NCBI RefSeq assembly: GCF_001550095.1
Contig: NZ_LRUC01000045.1
Span: 105,673 to 169,672 of the forward strand
Source: Celeribacter ethanolicus
GTDB taxonomy: Bacteria; Pseudomonadota; Alphaproteobacteria; Rhodobacterales; Rhodobacteraceae
Direction of reading: 5' to 3'
Length of the DNA stretch: 64,000 nucleotides
The translations under genes and the position numbers were made by a program. Position 1 is the first letter of the stretch. Every line of letters starts with the position of its first letter. This document shows, piece after piece, positions 29,153-37,329 of the stretch. The notes below the pieces were generated by a model. It saw nothing but the letters and a program-made list of their open reading frames with translations, did no database searches and was not told the origin of the DNA.

Positions 29153-29865
29153 TGCTGCCGCCCATTCACCTCTGGGGCATCTCCGCCCCTCTGGAACCCT
29201 TGGGCGGTGGGCATCGCAATGCGGTCTTTCGCACCTCCGAGCTGGCGCGAGATCTGGTCTTCAAATCCACCCGCCGCACGGAGGCGCAACTGCGCTGGCT
29301 TGCCCCCGTCCACGCCGCCGCCGAGACTGCGGGCTTTGTCACTCCCCGGCTGATCCCCGACCGGACCGGACGGCTCAACGCCGATGGCTGGACCTGCGAA
29401 CCCTTTATCGAAGGCCGCCCGTTTCAGCCCGAAGACCTGCCGCAAATCGCCGAGCGCATCGACGCGTTCCACGCCGCCACGGCAAACCTCCCGCAACGCC
29501 CTGAATTTTGTTCGTCATGCGAACTCCTTACAGAAACCACCGGCGGCGATGTCGATCTTACCGCCCTGCCCGCCGATCTCATGGCGCTTTGCCGCTGCGC
29601 GTGGCAAGCGCTTGGCAGTGAAACCGGCGTCATCCATGGCGATCTCACCGCAGGCAATCTGATCCACACCGACCAAGGCCCGGCGCTGATCGACTGGGAC
29701 GAGGCCCGCGTCGATCACCGCGCCTATGACCGGCTCCGCACCCGGCCCGAGACCGCCACGGCCGCCGAGAAAACCGCCGCCCTGGCATGGGAAGTCGCCG
29801 CAAGCTGGCAGATCGAACCCGACCATGCCCAGCTCGTCGCCCGCATCCTCAGAGCCCGGTTTTAA
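29152..29865 (+). CDS. Small kinase of the aminoglycoside/choline phosphotransferase fold
   Basis: 237 residues starting at the ATG that overlaps the DctM stop by one base (TGATG); a longer frame from 28762 lies inside dctM and is not real. LGGGHRNAVFRTSEL is a nucleotide-binding loop, VIHGDLTAGNLIHTD the catalytic Brenner motif with Asp and Asn, and PALIDWDEARVDHRAYD the metal-binding Asp. Substrate unknown. Tight coupling to a TRAP permease suggests that it phosphorylates the imported compound or a product of it. Confidence 0.8.
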   Translation: MLPPIHLWGISAPLEPLGGGHRNAVFRTSELARDLVFKSTRRTEAQLRWLAPVHAAAETAGFVTPRLIPDRTGRLNADGWTCEPFIEGRPFQPEDLPQIAERIDAFHAATANLPQRPEFCSSCELLTETTGGDVDLTALPADLMALCRCAWQALGSETGVIHGDLTAGNLIHTDQGPALIDWDEARVDHRAYDRLRTRPETATAAEKTAALAWEVAASWQIEPDHAQLVARILRARF

Positions 29866-30353
29866 AGCCGCTCCAGCCAGCCCTGCAAAAGCCCGTCGAG
29901 GGCGGAAAATTCCTCCGCACTGAGCCGATCCGTCAGCCGTTTCTGCGTCGCAACATGGTCCGCCACCGCCCGCTCGATCACCTCAAATCCCGCCTCCGTC
30001 AGCGCCACGATCGCCTTGCGCGCATCCCCTTCGTCCGCCCGGCGCTCGACAAGGTTCTGCGCCTCAAGCCTGTTGATCCGATTGGTCACCGATCCCGATG
30101 TGATCATCATCCGCGCCATCAACTGCCCCGCACTCAGCGCATAGGGCGCCCCCGCCCGGCGCAGCGTCGCGAGCAAATCGAAGCTCGCCTGATTGAGACC
30201 GTGGCGCGCGAAAGTGGCCTCCATCTCCGCACCAAGCAACCGCGTCAGTCGCGCCATGCGCCCCAAAAGCGCCATCGGCCCGGTGTCGAGATCGGGCCGT
30301 TCCCGCGCCCATTGTGCGCGAATATCGTCGAGTGTGAGTGTCGTATCTTCCAT
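29862..30353 (-). CDS. MarR-family transcriptional regulator
   Basis: 163 residues with the MarR winged helix: FATLRRAGAPYALSAGQL-like region (here LLATLRRAGAPYALSAGQLM), recognition helix SGSVTNRINRLEAQNLVERR and wing RRADEGDARKAIVALTEAG. It is divergent from a DMT-family exporter, with two palindromes between them, the standard arrangement of a repressor controlling itself and the exporter. Converges with the kinase gene (four-base overlap of ends). Confidence 0.9.
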   Translation of the reverse strand: MEDTTLTLDDIRAQWARERPDLDTGPMALLGRMARLTRLLGAEMEATFARHGLNQASFDLLATLRRAGAPYALSAGQLMARMMITSGSVTNRINRLEAQNLVERRADEGDARKAIVALTEAGFEVIERAVADHVATQKRLTDRLSAEEFSALDGLLQGWLERL

Positions 30354-30375
30354 CCGGTCACGGTCTCAGAAATTT

Positions 30376-30391
30376 ATCTTGACGTCAAGAT
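30376..30391. promoter_or_regulatory. MarR operator, copy 1
   Basis: ATCTTGACGTCAAGAT is a perfect 16-base palindrome 23 bases upstream of the regulator start. It matches the core of copy 2 exactly; centres are 26 bases apart, so two dimers would sit on nearly the same helix face. Confidence 0.8.
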
Positions 30392-30400
30392 TTCACGACT

Positions 30401-30418
30401 TATCTTGACGTCAAGATA
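30401..30418. promoter_or_regulatory. MarR operator, copy 2
   Basis: TATCTTGACGTCAAGATA is a perfect 18-base palindrome ending 16 bases before the exporter ATG. Occupancy here would block transcription or translation initiation of the exporter. The embedded TTGACG may double as a -35 box. Confidence 0.8.
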
Positions 30419-30434
30419 AAACGAAAGACCCGAT

Positions 30435-31304
30435 ATGCCCCACCCCGCACACCCCCGCGACATTGCCCTGACCGCCCTTGCGCCCACGATCTGGGGCGCG
30501 ACCTATCTCGTCACCACCACGCTTTTGCCCCAGGGCATTCCGGTCACCGTCGCGCTCTTGCGCGCCCTGCCAGCGGGGCTTTTGCTGCTCCTGATCCTGC
30601 GCAAGCTGCCGACTTGGGACTGGGTGCCGAAACTCTTGGTTCTGGGCGGGCTCAATTTCACCCTGTTCTTCATCTGCCTGTTCATCGCCGCCTACCGCCT
30701 GCCCGGCGGGGTGGCCGCCACTCTGGGCGCAACCCAGCCGCTCATCGTTCTGATCCTCGCGCGCCTGCTGCTGGGCTATGCAATCCGGCCTCTGGCGGTC
30801 CTCGCGGGGATTGCCGGGCTGATCGGTGTCGCCTGTCTCGTGCTCTCGCCCGATGCCGCCCTCGATCCCGTCGGCATCACCGCCGCGCTGATCGGGGCGC
30901 TTTCTATGGCGACCGGCACGGTTCTGAGCCGCAAATGGTCCCCACCCGTGCCGCCTCTGGTGTTCACCTCATGGCAGTTGATTGCAGGTGGCGTGCTGCT
31001 GTTGCCGCTCGCGCTCCTGATCGACCCGCCGCTTCCGGCGCTCAGCCTCGCCAATGTCTCGGGCTTTCTGTTCCTCGGGCTGATCGGCGGCGCGCTGGCC
31101 TATTTCCTGTTTTTTCGTGGCATCGCCACCATCGGGCCGGAGCGCGTCGCGCCGCTCGGCTTTCTCAGCCCCGTCACCGCCGTACTCTTGGGCGTTCTCG
31201 TGGCGCGCGAAACCCTGTCCCTGCCGCAGATCATCGGCATGACCCTGATTTTCGGCTCGGTCTGGCTTGGGCAATATGCCCAAAGCCGTCCTCTCCGCTC
31301 CTGA
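30435..31304 (+). CDS. DMT superfamily transporter (EamA family)
   Basis: 289 residues, ten predicted membrane helices in two EamA repeats: LTALAPTIWGATYLVTTTLL starts the first, ITAALIGALSMATGTVLSRK the second; PERVAPLGFLSPVTAVLLGV is a typical late helix. Acts as an inner-membrane metabolite or drug exporter. Control by the divergent MarR protein through the two palindromes is likely, since the regulator gene, operators and exporter form a closed unit ending at a terminator. Confidence 0.9.
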   Translation: MPHPAHPRDIALTALAPTIWGATYLVTTTLLPQGIPVTVALLRALPAGLLLLLILRKLPTWDWVPKLLVLGGLNFTLFFICLFIAAYRLPGGVAATLGATQPLIVLILARLLLGYAIRPLAVLAGIAGLIGVACLVLSPDAALDPVGITAALIGALSMATGTVLSRKWSPPVPPLVFTSWQLIAGGVLLLPLALLIDPPLPALSLANVSGFLFLGLIGGALAYFLFFRGIATIGPERVAPLGFLSPVTAVLLGVLVARETLSLPQIIGMTLIFGSVWLGQYAQSRPLRS

Positions 31305-31315
31305 CCACACAAAAG

Positions 31316-31343
31316 AAAACGCCCTCCAGTGGAGGGCGCTTTC
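31316..31343. terminator. Bidirectional terminator between EamA and SulP genes
   Basis: CGCCCTC-CAGTG-GAGGGCG at 31320-31338 with AAAA on the left and CTTTC on the right, placed between two convergent stops (31304 and 31348). Confidence 0.65.
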
Positions 31344-31347
31344 ACTC

Positions 31348-33102
31348 TTAAGCCGCGTCGGTTGCGGGGGTCGGACCTGTCACATCCCCCAGCGCCTTCA
31401 TCGCCGCGAACTGGCTAAGGAACACCTGCCCCGTCAGGTCGTGCAGGAAATGCGAGCGTTGCAGGCGATCCATCACCGGCCCTTTGACCTCGGACAGGTG
31501 GAACTTGATGCCGTTGTCGGCAAGGCGGCTGTTGACCTCTTCCAGCGCCTCAAGCGCCGAGCTGTCGATCTCGTTGATCGCCGTACACATCAGAACCACA
31601 TGTTTGAGCGCCTTGTCCTCCGCCATGCGGTCGAGGATGTAATCCTCCAAAAAGCGCGCATTGGCGAAATACAGGCTCTCGTCGACGCGGATGGTCACCA
31701 GCTCCGGCGTGGTCAGCACCTCGTGCCGCTTGATATTGCGGAAATGCTCGGTGCCCGGAACAAGACCCACCTCCGCGATATGCGGTTTCGAGGTCTTGTA
31801 GAGGTGCAGCGCAATGGACAGGATCACCCCCGCCGACACGCCCACCTCGACGCCGGAGATCAGCGTCAGAACGATAGTCGCGAGCACGGCGGTGAAATCG
31901 GCTTTCGAATAACCCCATGTGGTCTTGAGGATTTTGAAATCCACCAGAGACAGCACAGCCACGATGATCGTCGCGGCCAGCGTGGCCTGCGGCAGGAAGT
32001 AGATCAGCGGCGTCAGGAAGAGTGCTGCGATGGCGAGACCGACGGCGGTGAACGCCCCCGCTGCCGGGGTTTCCGCGCCCGCGTCGAAGTTCACGACCGA
32101 GCGCGAGAACCCGCCCGTCACCGGGAAACCACCGGTGAACGCGGCACCGAGGTTGGCCGCGCCCAGACCGATCAATTCCTGATCGGGATCGACCCGCTGA
32201 CGTTTCTTGGCCGCGAGCGTTTGCGCGACCGAAATGGATTCCACGAACCCGATGATCGAGATCAGCAGCGCCGGAATGAACAGTTGCTTCAGCAGCGCCA
32301 GCGAACTGATCGGCCAGGTGAAGGGCGGCAGGCTCTGCGGCACCTCGCCGACGATCCGCACGCCGTGTTGATCGAGGCGGAACACACCGACGACCAGCGT
32401 CGTCACCACCACGGCGGCCACCGGCCCCGCCTTGGTCACCACATCGGCCAGACGCGGACCGAGACCCGCTTTGCGCAGAAGCGGTTTGAGCCCCTTGCGC
32501 ACCCAGAACAGGAAGGCGGTCGCCAGCACCCCGATCACCAGCGTGATCCAGTTGATCTCGCTCAGATGGGTCCAGAGGCTTTCGAGCAAGTGAACGAGCG
32601 TATGCCCGCCAGCACTGACGCCGAGGATATGTTTGAGCTGCGAGGCCGCGATCAGCACGCCAGACGCGGTGATAAAGCCCGCGATCACCGGGTGCGACAG
32701 GAAATTCGCCAGAAACCCGAGCCGGAACAGCCCGAGCGTCACCAGCATCGCCCCCGACAGGAAGGCAAGCGTGATGGCGGCGGTGGCGTAACCCGCCGTG
32801 CCCTGCTCCGCCACGGCCCCCACGGCGGCGGAGGTCATCAGCGACACCACGGCCACCGGCCCGACGGCCAGCGCCCGCGAGGTGCCGAACACCGTATAGA
32901 GCATGATCGGCACAATGGAGGCATAAAGCCCCGCCTCCGCCGGCAGCCCCGCAAGCAAGGCATAGGCCAGCGACTGCGGGATCAGCATGATCGTCACGAT
33001 GATCGCGGCGATGCCGTCATTGGCGAAAGCGTTGGCGTTGTATTTCGAACCCCAGTCGAGAATGGGGAGGTAGCGTTTGAAAACGCGAGGATCGAACGAC
33101 AC
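31348..33102 (-). CDS. SulP-family anion transporter with STAS domain
   Basis: 584 residues if started at the GTG at 33102 (VSFDPRVFKRYLPILDWG), which follows AAAGGACAGG; an ATG at 33150 is the alternative. Sulfate_transp signature region LAYALLAGLPAEAGLYASIV, then AVGPVAVVSLMTSAAVG, a gate region FTGGFPVTGGFSRSVVNFDA, and a C-terminal STAS domain of about 110 residues (VTIRVDESLYFANARFLEDY, INEIDSSALEALEEVNSRL). Transports sulfate, bicarbonate or related anions. It lies 72 bases after the SQR fusion gene and may remove or import oxidised sulfur as the last gene of the sulfur operon. Confidence 0.9.
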   Translation of the reverse strand: MSFDPRVFKRYLPILDWGSKYNANAFANDGIAAIIVTIMLIPQSLAYALLAGLPAEAGLYASIVPIMLYTVFGTSRALAVGPVAVVSLMTSAAVGAVAEQGTAGYATAAITLAFLSGAMLVTLGLFRLGFLANFLSHPVIAGFITASGVLIAASQLKHILGVSAGGHTLVHLLESLWTHLSEINWITLVIGVLATAFLFWVRKGLKPLLRKAGLGPRLADVVTKAGPVAAVVVTTLVVGVFRLDQHGVRIVGEVPQSLPPFTWPISSLALLKQLFIPALLISIIGFVESISVAQTLAAKKRQRVDPDQELIGLGAANLGAAFTGGFPVTGGFSRSVVNFDAGAETPAAGAFTAVGLAIAALFLTPLIYFLPQATLAATIIVAVLSLVDFKILKTTWGYSKADFTAVLATIVLTLISGVEVGVSAGVILSIALHLYKTSKPHIAEVGLVPGTEHFRNIKRHEVLTTPELVTIRVDESLYFANARFLEDYILDRMAEDKALKHVVLMCTAINEIDSSALEALEEVNSRLADNGIKFHLSEVKGPVMDRLQRSHFLHDLTGQVFLSQFAAMKALGDVTGPTPATDAA

Positions 33103-33173
33103 GGCGTGCCTGTCCTTTCTGTTCTTGCGGGCAACAAGGGGCGAAGTCACCTTCGCCCCCGGCCCGGTTCACA

Positions 33174-34850
33174 TTATTTCGCCGAAACTTTTTCCGGTTT
33201 GATCATCCATTCCTTGCCGCGCAGCATCGCTTTCCAATAGATCGGCGGCAGGATCTGTTCCTTGAGCAACCACGCCTTGCGCGTCGGTTTCGTGCCATCG
33301 AGTACCCATTTCGGGAAGGACGGCAAAAGCACCCCGCCATAGCCGAACTCCGCGAGAACGATCTTGCCCTTCTCGACGGTCAGCGGGCAGGACCCATAAC
33401 CGTTGTAGCCCGCCTGCGGTCCTTTGCCATCGATGTCGGCGGCGACGTTTTCCGCCACGATCGGCGCCTGCATCCGCGCGGCGGCTGCGGTTTTCGCGTT
33501 CGGCGCATTCATCACATCGCCCAAGGACCAGATGTTGTCATACTCCTTGTGGCGCAGCGTGATCTGATCCACATCGACCCACCCGGCGGCATCCGAGAGC
33601 GGCGACACCTTGATGAAATCCGGCGCGCTCTGCGGCGGGACCACATGGATCATGTCGAAATCGACCGTCACTTCCGTCGGCTCGCTGTCCGGCTTCGCCA
33701 CCGTAAAGGTCGCCTTTTTCGCCGGGCCGTCGATGGATTTCAGATTGTGGAAGAAATTCAGGTTCGCCCCGTAGCGCTCGACGTATTTCTCCAGCGCAGG
33801 CACATAGTCCTTCACGCCGAACAGCACCCCGCCCGCATTCATGAACTGGATGTCGATGTTCTTCAGAACCCCCGCCTGTTCCCAGTTATGGGCGGAGAGG
33901 TACATCGCCTTTTGCGGCGCACCGGCGCATTTGATCGGCATCGGCGGTTGGGTGAACACGGCCTTGCCGCCCTTCAGCCCCTTCACCAGCTCCCAGGTGT
34001 AGGGCGCAAGGTCATAGCGATAGTTCGAGGTCACGCCGTTCTTGCCGAGCGTCTCCACGAGGCCTTCGATCTTGTCCCAATCGAGTTTCAGACCCGGACA
34101 AACGATCAACCGGTCGTATTTCACAACCCGGCAACCATCGAGGATCACCGCGTTGTTCTTCGGCTCAAACGCCGCGACTGCGGATTTGAGCCAATGCACC
34201 CCGCGCGGGATCAGCGAGCCCATGGTCTTCGCCGTAGTCGCCGGTTCGAACACGCCCGCGCCGACCATGGTCCAGCCCGGTTGGTAATAGTGAATATCCG
34301 CCGGGTCGATGATCGCAATGTCGAGATCGGGCTTGCGCGACTTCAGCGAGGCCGCCACGGCCACGCCCGCAGCCCCGCCGCCGACGATCACCACGTCATG
34401 CTTGGCATCTTCGACAGAGTCCGTGGGCGTCACGCCGCCATTGGCGATCCGACGCGCCACGCCGGTCATGTCGTAGCCCGCGGCCTTGGTCGCGGCGAGA
34501 ATGTCGACCACGGATTTCTCCTTGGCCATCGCCAAGGACCACAGCGTCGTCGTCCGCGTGCCCGTGCGGCAAAACCCGAACACCGGCCCCGGCAGTTCGG
34601 TCAGGGCGTGGCGAAACGCGGTGGCGGTTTCTTCGGTCACCATGCCCGGCGTCACCGGCAGGTAGAGAAATTCGAGCCCCGCGGCCTTCGCCGCCTGCTC
34701 CATCTCCTCATGGGTCGGCTGGTCCGCCGCTTCGCCATCCGGACGGTTGCACACCACCGCGCGGAAACCGCGGCGCTTGAGCTTCTCCATGTCCTCGGGC
34801 TGGATCTGACCGGAGACCGACAGGCCGTCCGTGATCTTCTTGAGTTCCAT
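33174..34850 (-). CDS. Fusion of a TIGR01244-type sulfurtransferase/phosphatase-like domain with type-II sulfide:quinone oxidoreductase
   Basis: 558 residues. Residues 1-130 are a small rhodanese/DSP-like domain with its catalytic Cys94 loop FGFCRTGTRTTT. From residue 151 an FAD disulfide-oxidoreductase follows: HDVVIVGGGAAGVAVAASLK, PGWTMVGAGVFEP, and Cys251 (LIVCPGLKLDW) and Cys308 (MPIKCAGAPQKAMYLSA). The latter motif, with YGSCPLTVEKGKIVLAEFGY near the end, matches mitochondrial-type SQR rather than the Rhodobacter capsulatus type. It would oxidise H2S to persulfide and reduce quinone, with the N-domain handling the sulfane sulfur. Start follows AAGGAG. A stand-alone copy of the N-domain is encoded next door. 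Confidence 0.88.
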   Translation of the reverse strand: MELKKITDGLSVSGQIQPEDMEKLKRRGFRAVVCNRPDGEAADQPTHEEMEQAAKAAGLEFLYLPVTPGMVTEETATAFRHALTELPGPVFGFCRTGTRTTTLWSLAMAKEKSVVDILAATKAAGYDMTGVARRIANGGVTPTDSVEDAKHDVVIVGGGAAGVAVAASLKSRKPDLDIAIIDPADIHYYQPGWTMVGAGVFEPATTAKTMGSLIPRGVHWLKSAVAAFEPKNNAVILDGCRVVKYDRLIVCPGLKLDWDKIEGLVETLGKNGVTSNYRYDLAPYTWELVKGLKGGKAVFTQPPMPIKCAGAPQKAMYLSAHNWEQAGVLKNIDIQFMNAGGVLFGVKDYVPALEKYVERYGANLNFFHNLKSIDGPAKKATFTVAKPDSEPTEVTVDFDMIHVVPPQSAPDFIKVSPLSDAAGWVDVDQITLRHKEYDNIWSLGDVMNAPNAKTAAAARMQAPIVAENVAADIDGKGPQAGYNGYGSCPLTVEKGKIVLAEFGYGGVLLPSFPKWVLDGTKPTRKAWLLKEQILPPIYWKAMLRGKEWMIKPEKVSAK

Positions 34851-34870
34851 TCGTGCGTCTCCTTATTGGG

Positions 34871-34927
34871 GGACGGTTCGCCCCCCTCAGGCGGTCGTCC
34901 CGAAAACCGTTGTGGCGGCGGGACGAC
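34871..34927 (-). repeat. Intergenic hairpins in the sulfur operon
   Basis: GTCGTCCC (34894-34901) pairs perfectly with GGGACGAC (34920-34927) across 18 bases, next to a GGGGG/CCCCC stem at about 34868-34886. They lie in the 93-base gap between two cotranscribed genes and could serve mRNA processing or partial termination. Confidence 0.45.
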
Positions 34928-34943
34928 GTACGAACAGCGCGCG

Positions 34944-35357
34944 TTATCCCGCCAGATAGGGGCGCAACCCCCGCATGTCATAGCCCGCACCCGCCGCTTG
35001 CGAGATGATCTCCTCCGGGTCCATCCGGCCCGATTGCGACAGGGCCCAAGCGGTCGTCGAGCGCGTGCCCGAACGGCAATAGGCGTAAACCGGCCCCGCC
35101 TCTTCCGCGAAAATCCGGGCGGTTTCCTCGATCAGCTCTTCCGGGAACTGGCCGGGGAAGATCGGCAGATAGGCAAAGTTCAACCCCGCCTCGAGCGCCG
35201 CTTTCTCCATGACCTCCGACGAGATCTCGCCCTCCACTTCCATATCCGGGCGGTTGCAGATCAGGGTCTTGAACCCCTTCTCTTTGAGGATCGTCACCTC
35301 TTCGGGGGTGATCTGGCTGCTGACCGTGAGCTGGTCGTTGATCTTGTTGAAATCCAT
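34944..35357 (-). CDS. TIGR01244-family sulfurtransferase/phosphatase-like protein
   Basis: 137 residues, single domain, similar throughout to the N-terminal domain of the downstream SQR fusion (MDFNKINDQLTVSSQITPEE versus MELKKITDGLSVSGQIQPED). Catalytic Cys loop AYCRSGTRSTTAWALSQ near residue 93 and ICNRPDMEVEGE near 34. Shine-Dalgarno CAGGAG precedes the ATG. In this operon a role in moving sulfane sulfur between SQR, glutathione and the persulfide dioxygenase is likely; older annotation calls such proteins beta-lactamase hydrolase-like or DUF442. Confidence 0.85.
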   Translation of the reverse strand: MDFNKINDQLTVSSQITPEEVTILKEKGFKTLICNRPDMEVEGEISSEVMEKAALEAGLNFAYLPIFPGQFPEELIEETARIFAEEAGPVYAYCRSGTRSTTAWALSQSGRMDPEEIISQAAGAGYDMRGLRPYLAG

Positions 35358-35372
35358 TGTCGCGTCTCCTGT

Positions 35373-35396
35373 GCGTGGGACCGGATGGCCCCACGC
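35373..35396 (-). repeat. Intergenic hairpin between dioxygenase and sulfurtransferase genes
   Basis: GCGTGGG (35373-35379) and CCCACGC (35390-35396) form a 7-bp stem with a 10-base loop just upstream of the sulfurtransferase ribosome site. No U-tract follows, so it is more likely an RNA-stability or translation element than a terminator. Confidence 0.45.
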
Positions 35397-35409
35397 GTCA
35401 GAGATGCGA

Positions 35410-36300
35410 TCAGAGGCCGTTCACCGGAACTTTGAGGAAAGTCTTACCGTCCTGATCCGGCGGCGGCAATTCACCGGCGCGCATATTCACCTGCAAAGAG
35501 GGAATAATCAGCCGCGGCATGGCGAGCTGCGCATCGCGTTCGGTGCGGAATTTGACGAAATCGTCTTTCGACTTGCCGCCACCGACGTGGATGTTGTGTT
35601 CCTTCTCGGCCCCCACCGTGGTTTCCCACGCGATGTCGCGACCGTTCGGGCCATAGTCGTGGCACATGAACAGGCGCATGTCGTCCGGCAGCGCCAGAAC
35701 CTTCTGGATCGAGTCATACAGCGTGGAGGCATCACCCCCCGGGAAGTCGGCCCGCGCCGAACCGCCATCGGGCATGAACAGCGTGTCGCCGGTAAAGGTC
35801 GCATCGCCCATCACATGCACCATGCAAGCGGGCGTATGGCCCGGCGTGTGCATGGCGAAACAGTGCATCGTGCCGACGGTGTAGGTGTCGCCATCCTTGA
35901 ACAGACGGTCGAACTGCGAGCCGTCACGCTGGAACTCAGTGCCTTCGTTGAACACCTTGCCAAAGGTTTCCTGCACCGTGACGATATGCTCGCCGATGCC
36001 GATCTTGCCCCCCAGAGCGTCCTGGATATAGGGCGCCGCCGACAGGTGGTCGGCATGGACATGGGTCTCGATCAGCCACTCCAGCTTGAGCCCCTGTTCT
36101 TTGATATAGGCGATGATTTCGTCGGCGCTCTTATAGGTGATGCGACCGGCGGCATAGTCGATGTCCATGACGCTGTCGACCACGGCGCAGGCGTCCGATT
36201 TCGGGTCTTTCACCACATAGGAAATCGTCCAGGTCTCCGGATCGAAAAAGGCTTTGACGTCGGGTTTGACCGACATGTCGACGGGGTAGTTGGAACCCAT
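35410..36300 (-). CDS. Persulfide dioxygenase-like metallo-beta-lactamase protein (ETHE1/Blh type)
   Basis: 296 residues from the ATG at 36300, after AGAGGAG; the upstream open frame to 36579 is not family-like. MBL metal motif THVHADHLSAA near residue 71, further ligands in MHTPGHTPACMVHVMG, FTGDTLFMPDGG and MCHDYGPNG. Such enzymes oxidise glutathione persulfide to sulfite using one iron. Members with these flanks are called blh or pdo in the BigR/SqrR-controlled operons of other alphaproteobacteria. No ArsR-type repressor gene is found beside it here. Confidence 0.88.
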   Translation of the reverse strand: MGSNYPVDMSVKPDVKAFFDPETWTISYVVKDPKSDACAVVDSVMDIDYAAGRITYKSADEIIAYIKEQGLKLEWLIETHVHADHLSAAPYIQDALGGKIGIGEHIVTVQETFGKVFNEGTEFQRDGSQFDRLFKDGDTYTVGTMHCFAMHTPGHTPACMVHVMGDATFTGDTLFMPDGGSARADFPGGDASTLYDSIQKVLALPDDMRLFMCHDYGPNGRDIAWETTVGAEKEHNIHVGGGKSKDDFVKFRTERDAQLAMPRLIIPSLQVNMRAGELPPPDQDGKTFLKVPVNGL

Positions 36301-36440
36301 GGGTTTCTCCTCTGTATCTCTTCTGTGTCTCAGTATCTGTTGCGACACCGGCACGCCGGTCTGGCACACCGCTACGGTTTTCGGGTCGGCCTGTGCCCGA
36401 CAAAAGTCCGACACAAATCCGACGGTTTGCCGACCGTGGC

Positions 36441-36881
36441 TTACGCCTTTTTCAAGCCGCGGCTTGCGGTCAGCTTCATCATGAATTTGGCGGCAAAAAT
36501 CCCCGCCACCAATGCGACAAAGAACACCCAGACATTCGAATCTGCGGTGCCAAGCGCCGGAAGTGCACCGCCCGGACAAAAGCCCGCGATGCCCCAGCCG
36601 ACGCCGAAGACAAGCGATCCGCCCACCAGTTTCGCGTCGATCTCACGCGAGGTCGGCACGATGAATTTCGGCTCGAACGCAGGGGTCTCATAGCGTTTGA
36701 ACAGCCAGCGGTAGCCAAAGAAGCTCACGGTGACAGCGCCGCCCATCACGAACATCAGGGACGGATCCCAGACCCCGAAAAAGTCAAAGAAATTAAGGAC
36801 TTTTGCGGGGTTCGCCATGCCGGACATAGAGATGCCGACGCCAAAGATCAGGCCGATGACATAGGTCAGGATCAGTTTCAT
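36441..36881 (-). CDS. YeeE/YedE-family sulfur transport protein, second half (DUF6691 type)
   Basis: 146 residues from the ATG at 36881, after GGGAGGGG. Four hydrophobic segments; MKLILTYVIGLIFGVGISMS then GMANPAKVLNFFDFFGVWDP and GVGWGIAGFCPGGALPALG with the conserved Cys. This is the C-terminal half of a split YeeE/YedE (PmpB-like) permease for thiosulfate or sulfane sulfur. The other half ends one base upstream of this start, so both are translated from one message. Confidence 0.86.
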   Translation of the reverse strand: MKLILTYVIGLIFGVGISMSGMANPAKVLNFFDFFGVWDPSLMFVMGGAVTVSFFGYRWLFKRYETPAFEPKFIVPTSREIDAKLVGGSLVFGVGWGIAGFCPGGALPALGTADSNVWVFFVALVAGIFAAKFMMKLTASRGLKKA

Positions 36882-36882
36882 C

Positions 36883-37329
36883 TCATTCCCCTCCCAACAC
36901 ATGGCGGATGATAAACACCGTCACGGCCGTGGAGGCCATAAAGGACAGCGTCGCCACAATGGAACGCGGCGAGAGCCGGGCATTGCCGCAAACGCCATGC
37001 CCGGAGGTACAGCCAGAGCCATATGTTACACCGATGCCGACGATGACCCCGCCAACGATCAGCGCCAGCTTCGACACCGGCACCTCGACTGCGGGCATAT
37101 GTCCGGTGAACAGCATGAACACCAAAGGCCCGGTCACCATCCCGGCCAAAAGCACCGCCCGCCAAGCCCAGTCCGACGAGTTCGCCGGGCTGATAAACCC
37201 GGCAAGAATGCCCGTCGCACCGAAAATTCGGCCCTGAATCGCCATCAAAAGCACCGCCGCCAAGCCAATCAGCGCCCCGCCGATCAACGAGACCCATGGG
37301 GTGAATTCCGTCGGATTAATCTCCGTCAT
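36883..37329 (-). CDS. YeeE/YedE-family sulfur transport protein, first half
   Basis: 148 residues from the ATG at 37329, about nine bases after GGGAGGAG; the ATG at 37335 sits too close to the ribosome site and longer starts look non-coding. Family motif VTYGSGCTSGHGVCGNARLS with paired cysteines, and IFGATGILAGFISPA. It forms the N-terminal half of the split permease (PmpA-like) and is the first gene of the sulfur operon. Confidence 0.86.
   Translation of the reverse strand: MTEINPTEFTPWVSLIGGALIGLAAVLLMAIQGRIFGATGILAGFISPANSSDWAWRAVLLAGMVTGPLVFMLFTGHMPAVEVPVSKLALIVGGVIVGIGVTYGSGCTSGHGVCGNARLSPRSIVATLSFMASTAVTVFIIRHVLGGE

Noticed and set aside
31267..33240. A 657-codon open frame opposite the SulP gene
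   Set aside because: Antisense shadow; product is His/Arg/Gln repeats without fold signatures. The SulP frame is certain.
36347..36360. ACCGGCACGCCGGT as an operator or terminator between the YeeE and dioxygenase genes
   Set aside because: Short GC-rich palindrome in very GC-rich DNA, no U-tract and no second copy; chance is a sufficient explanation.
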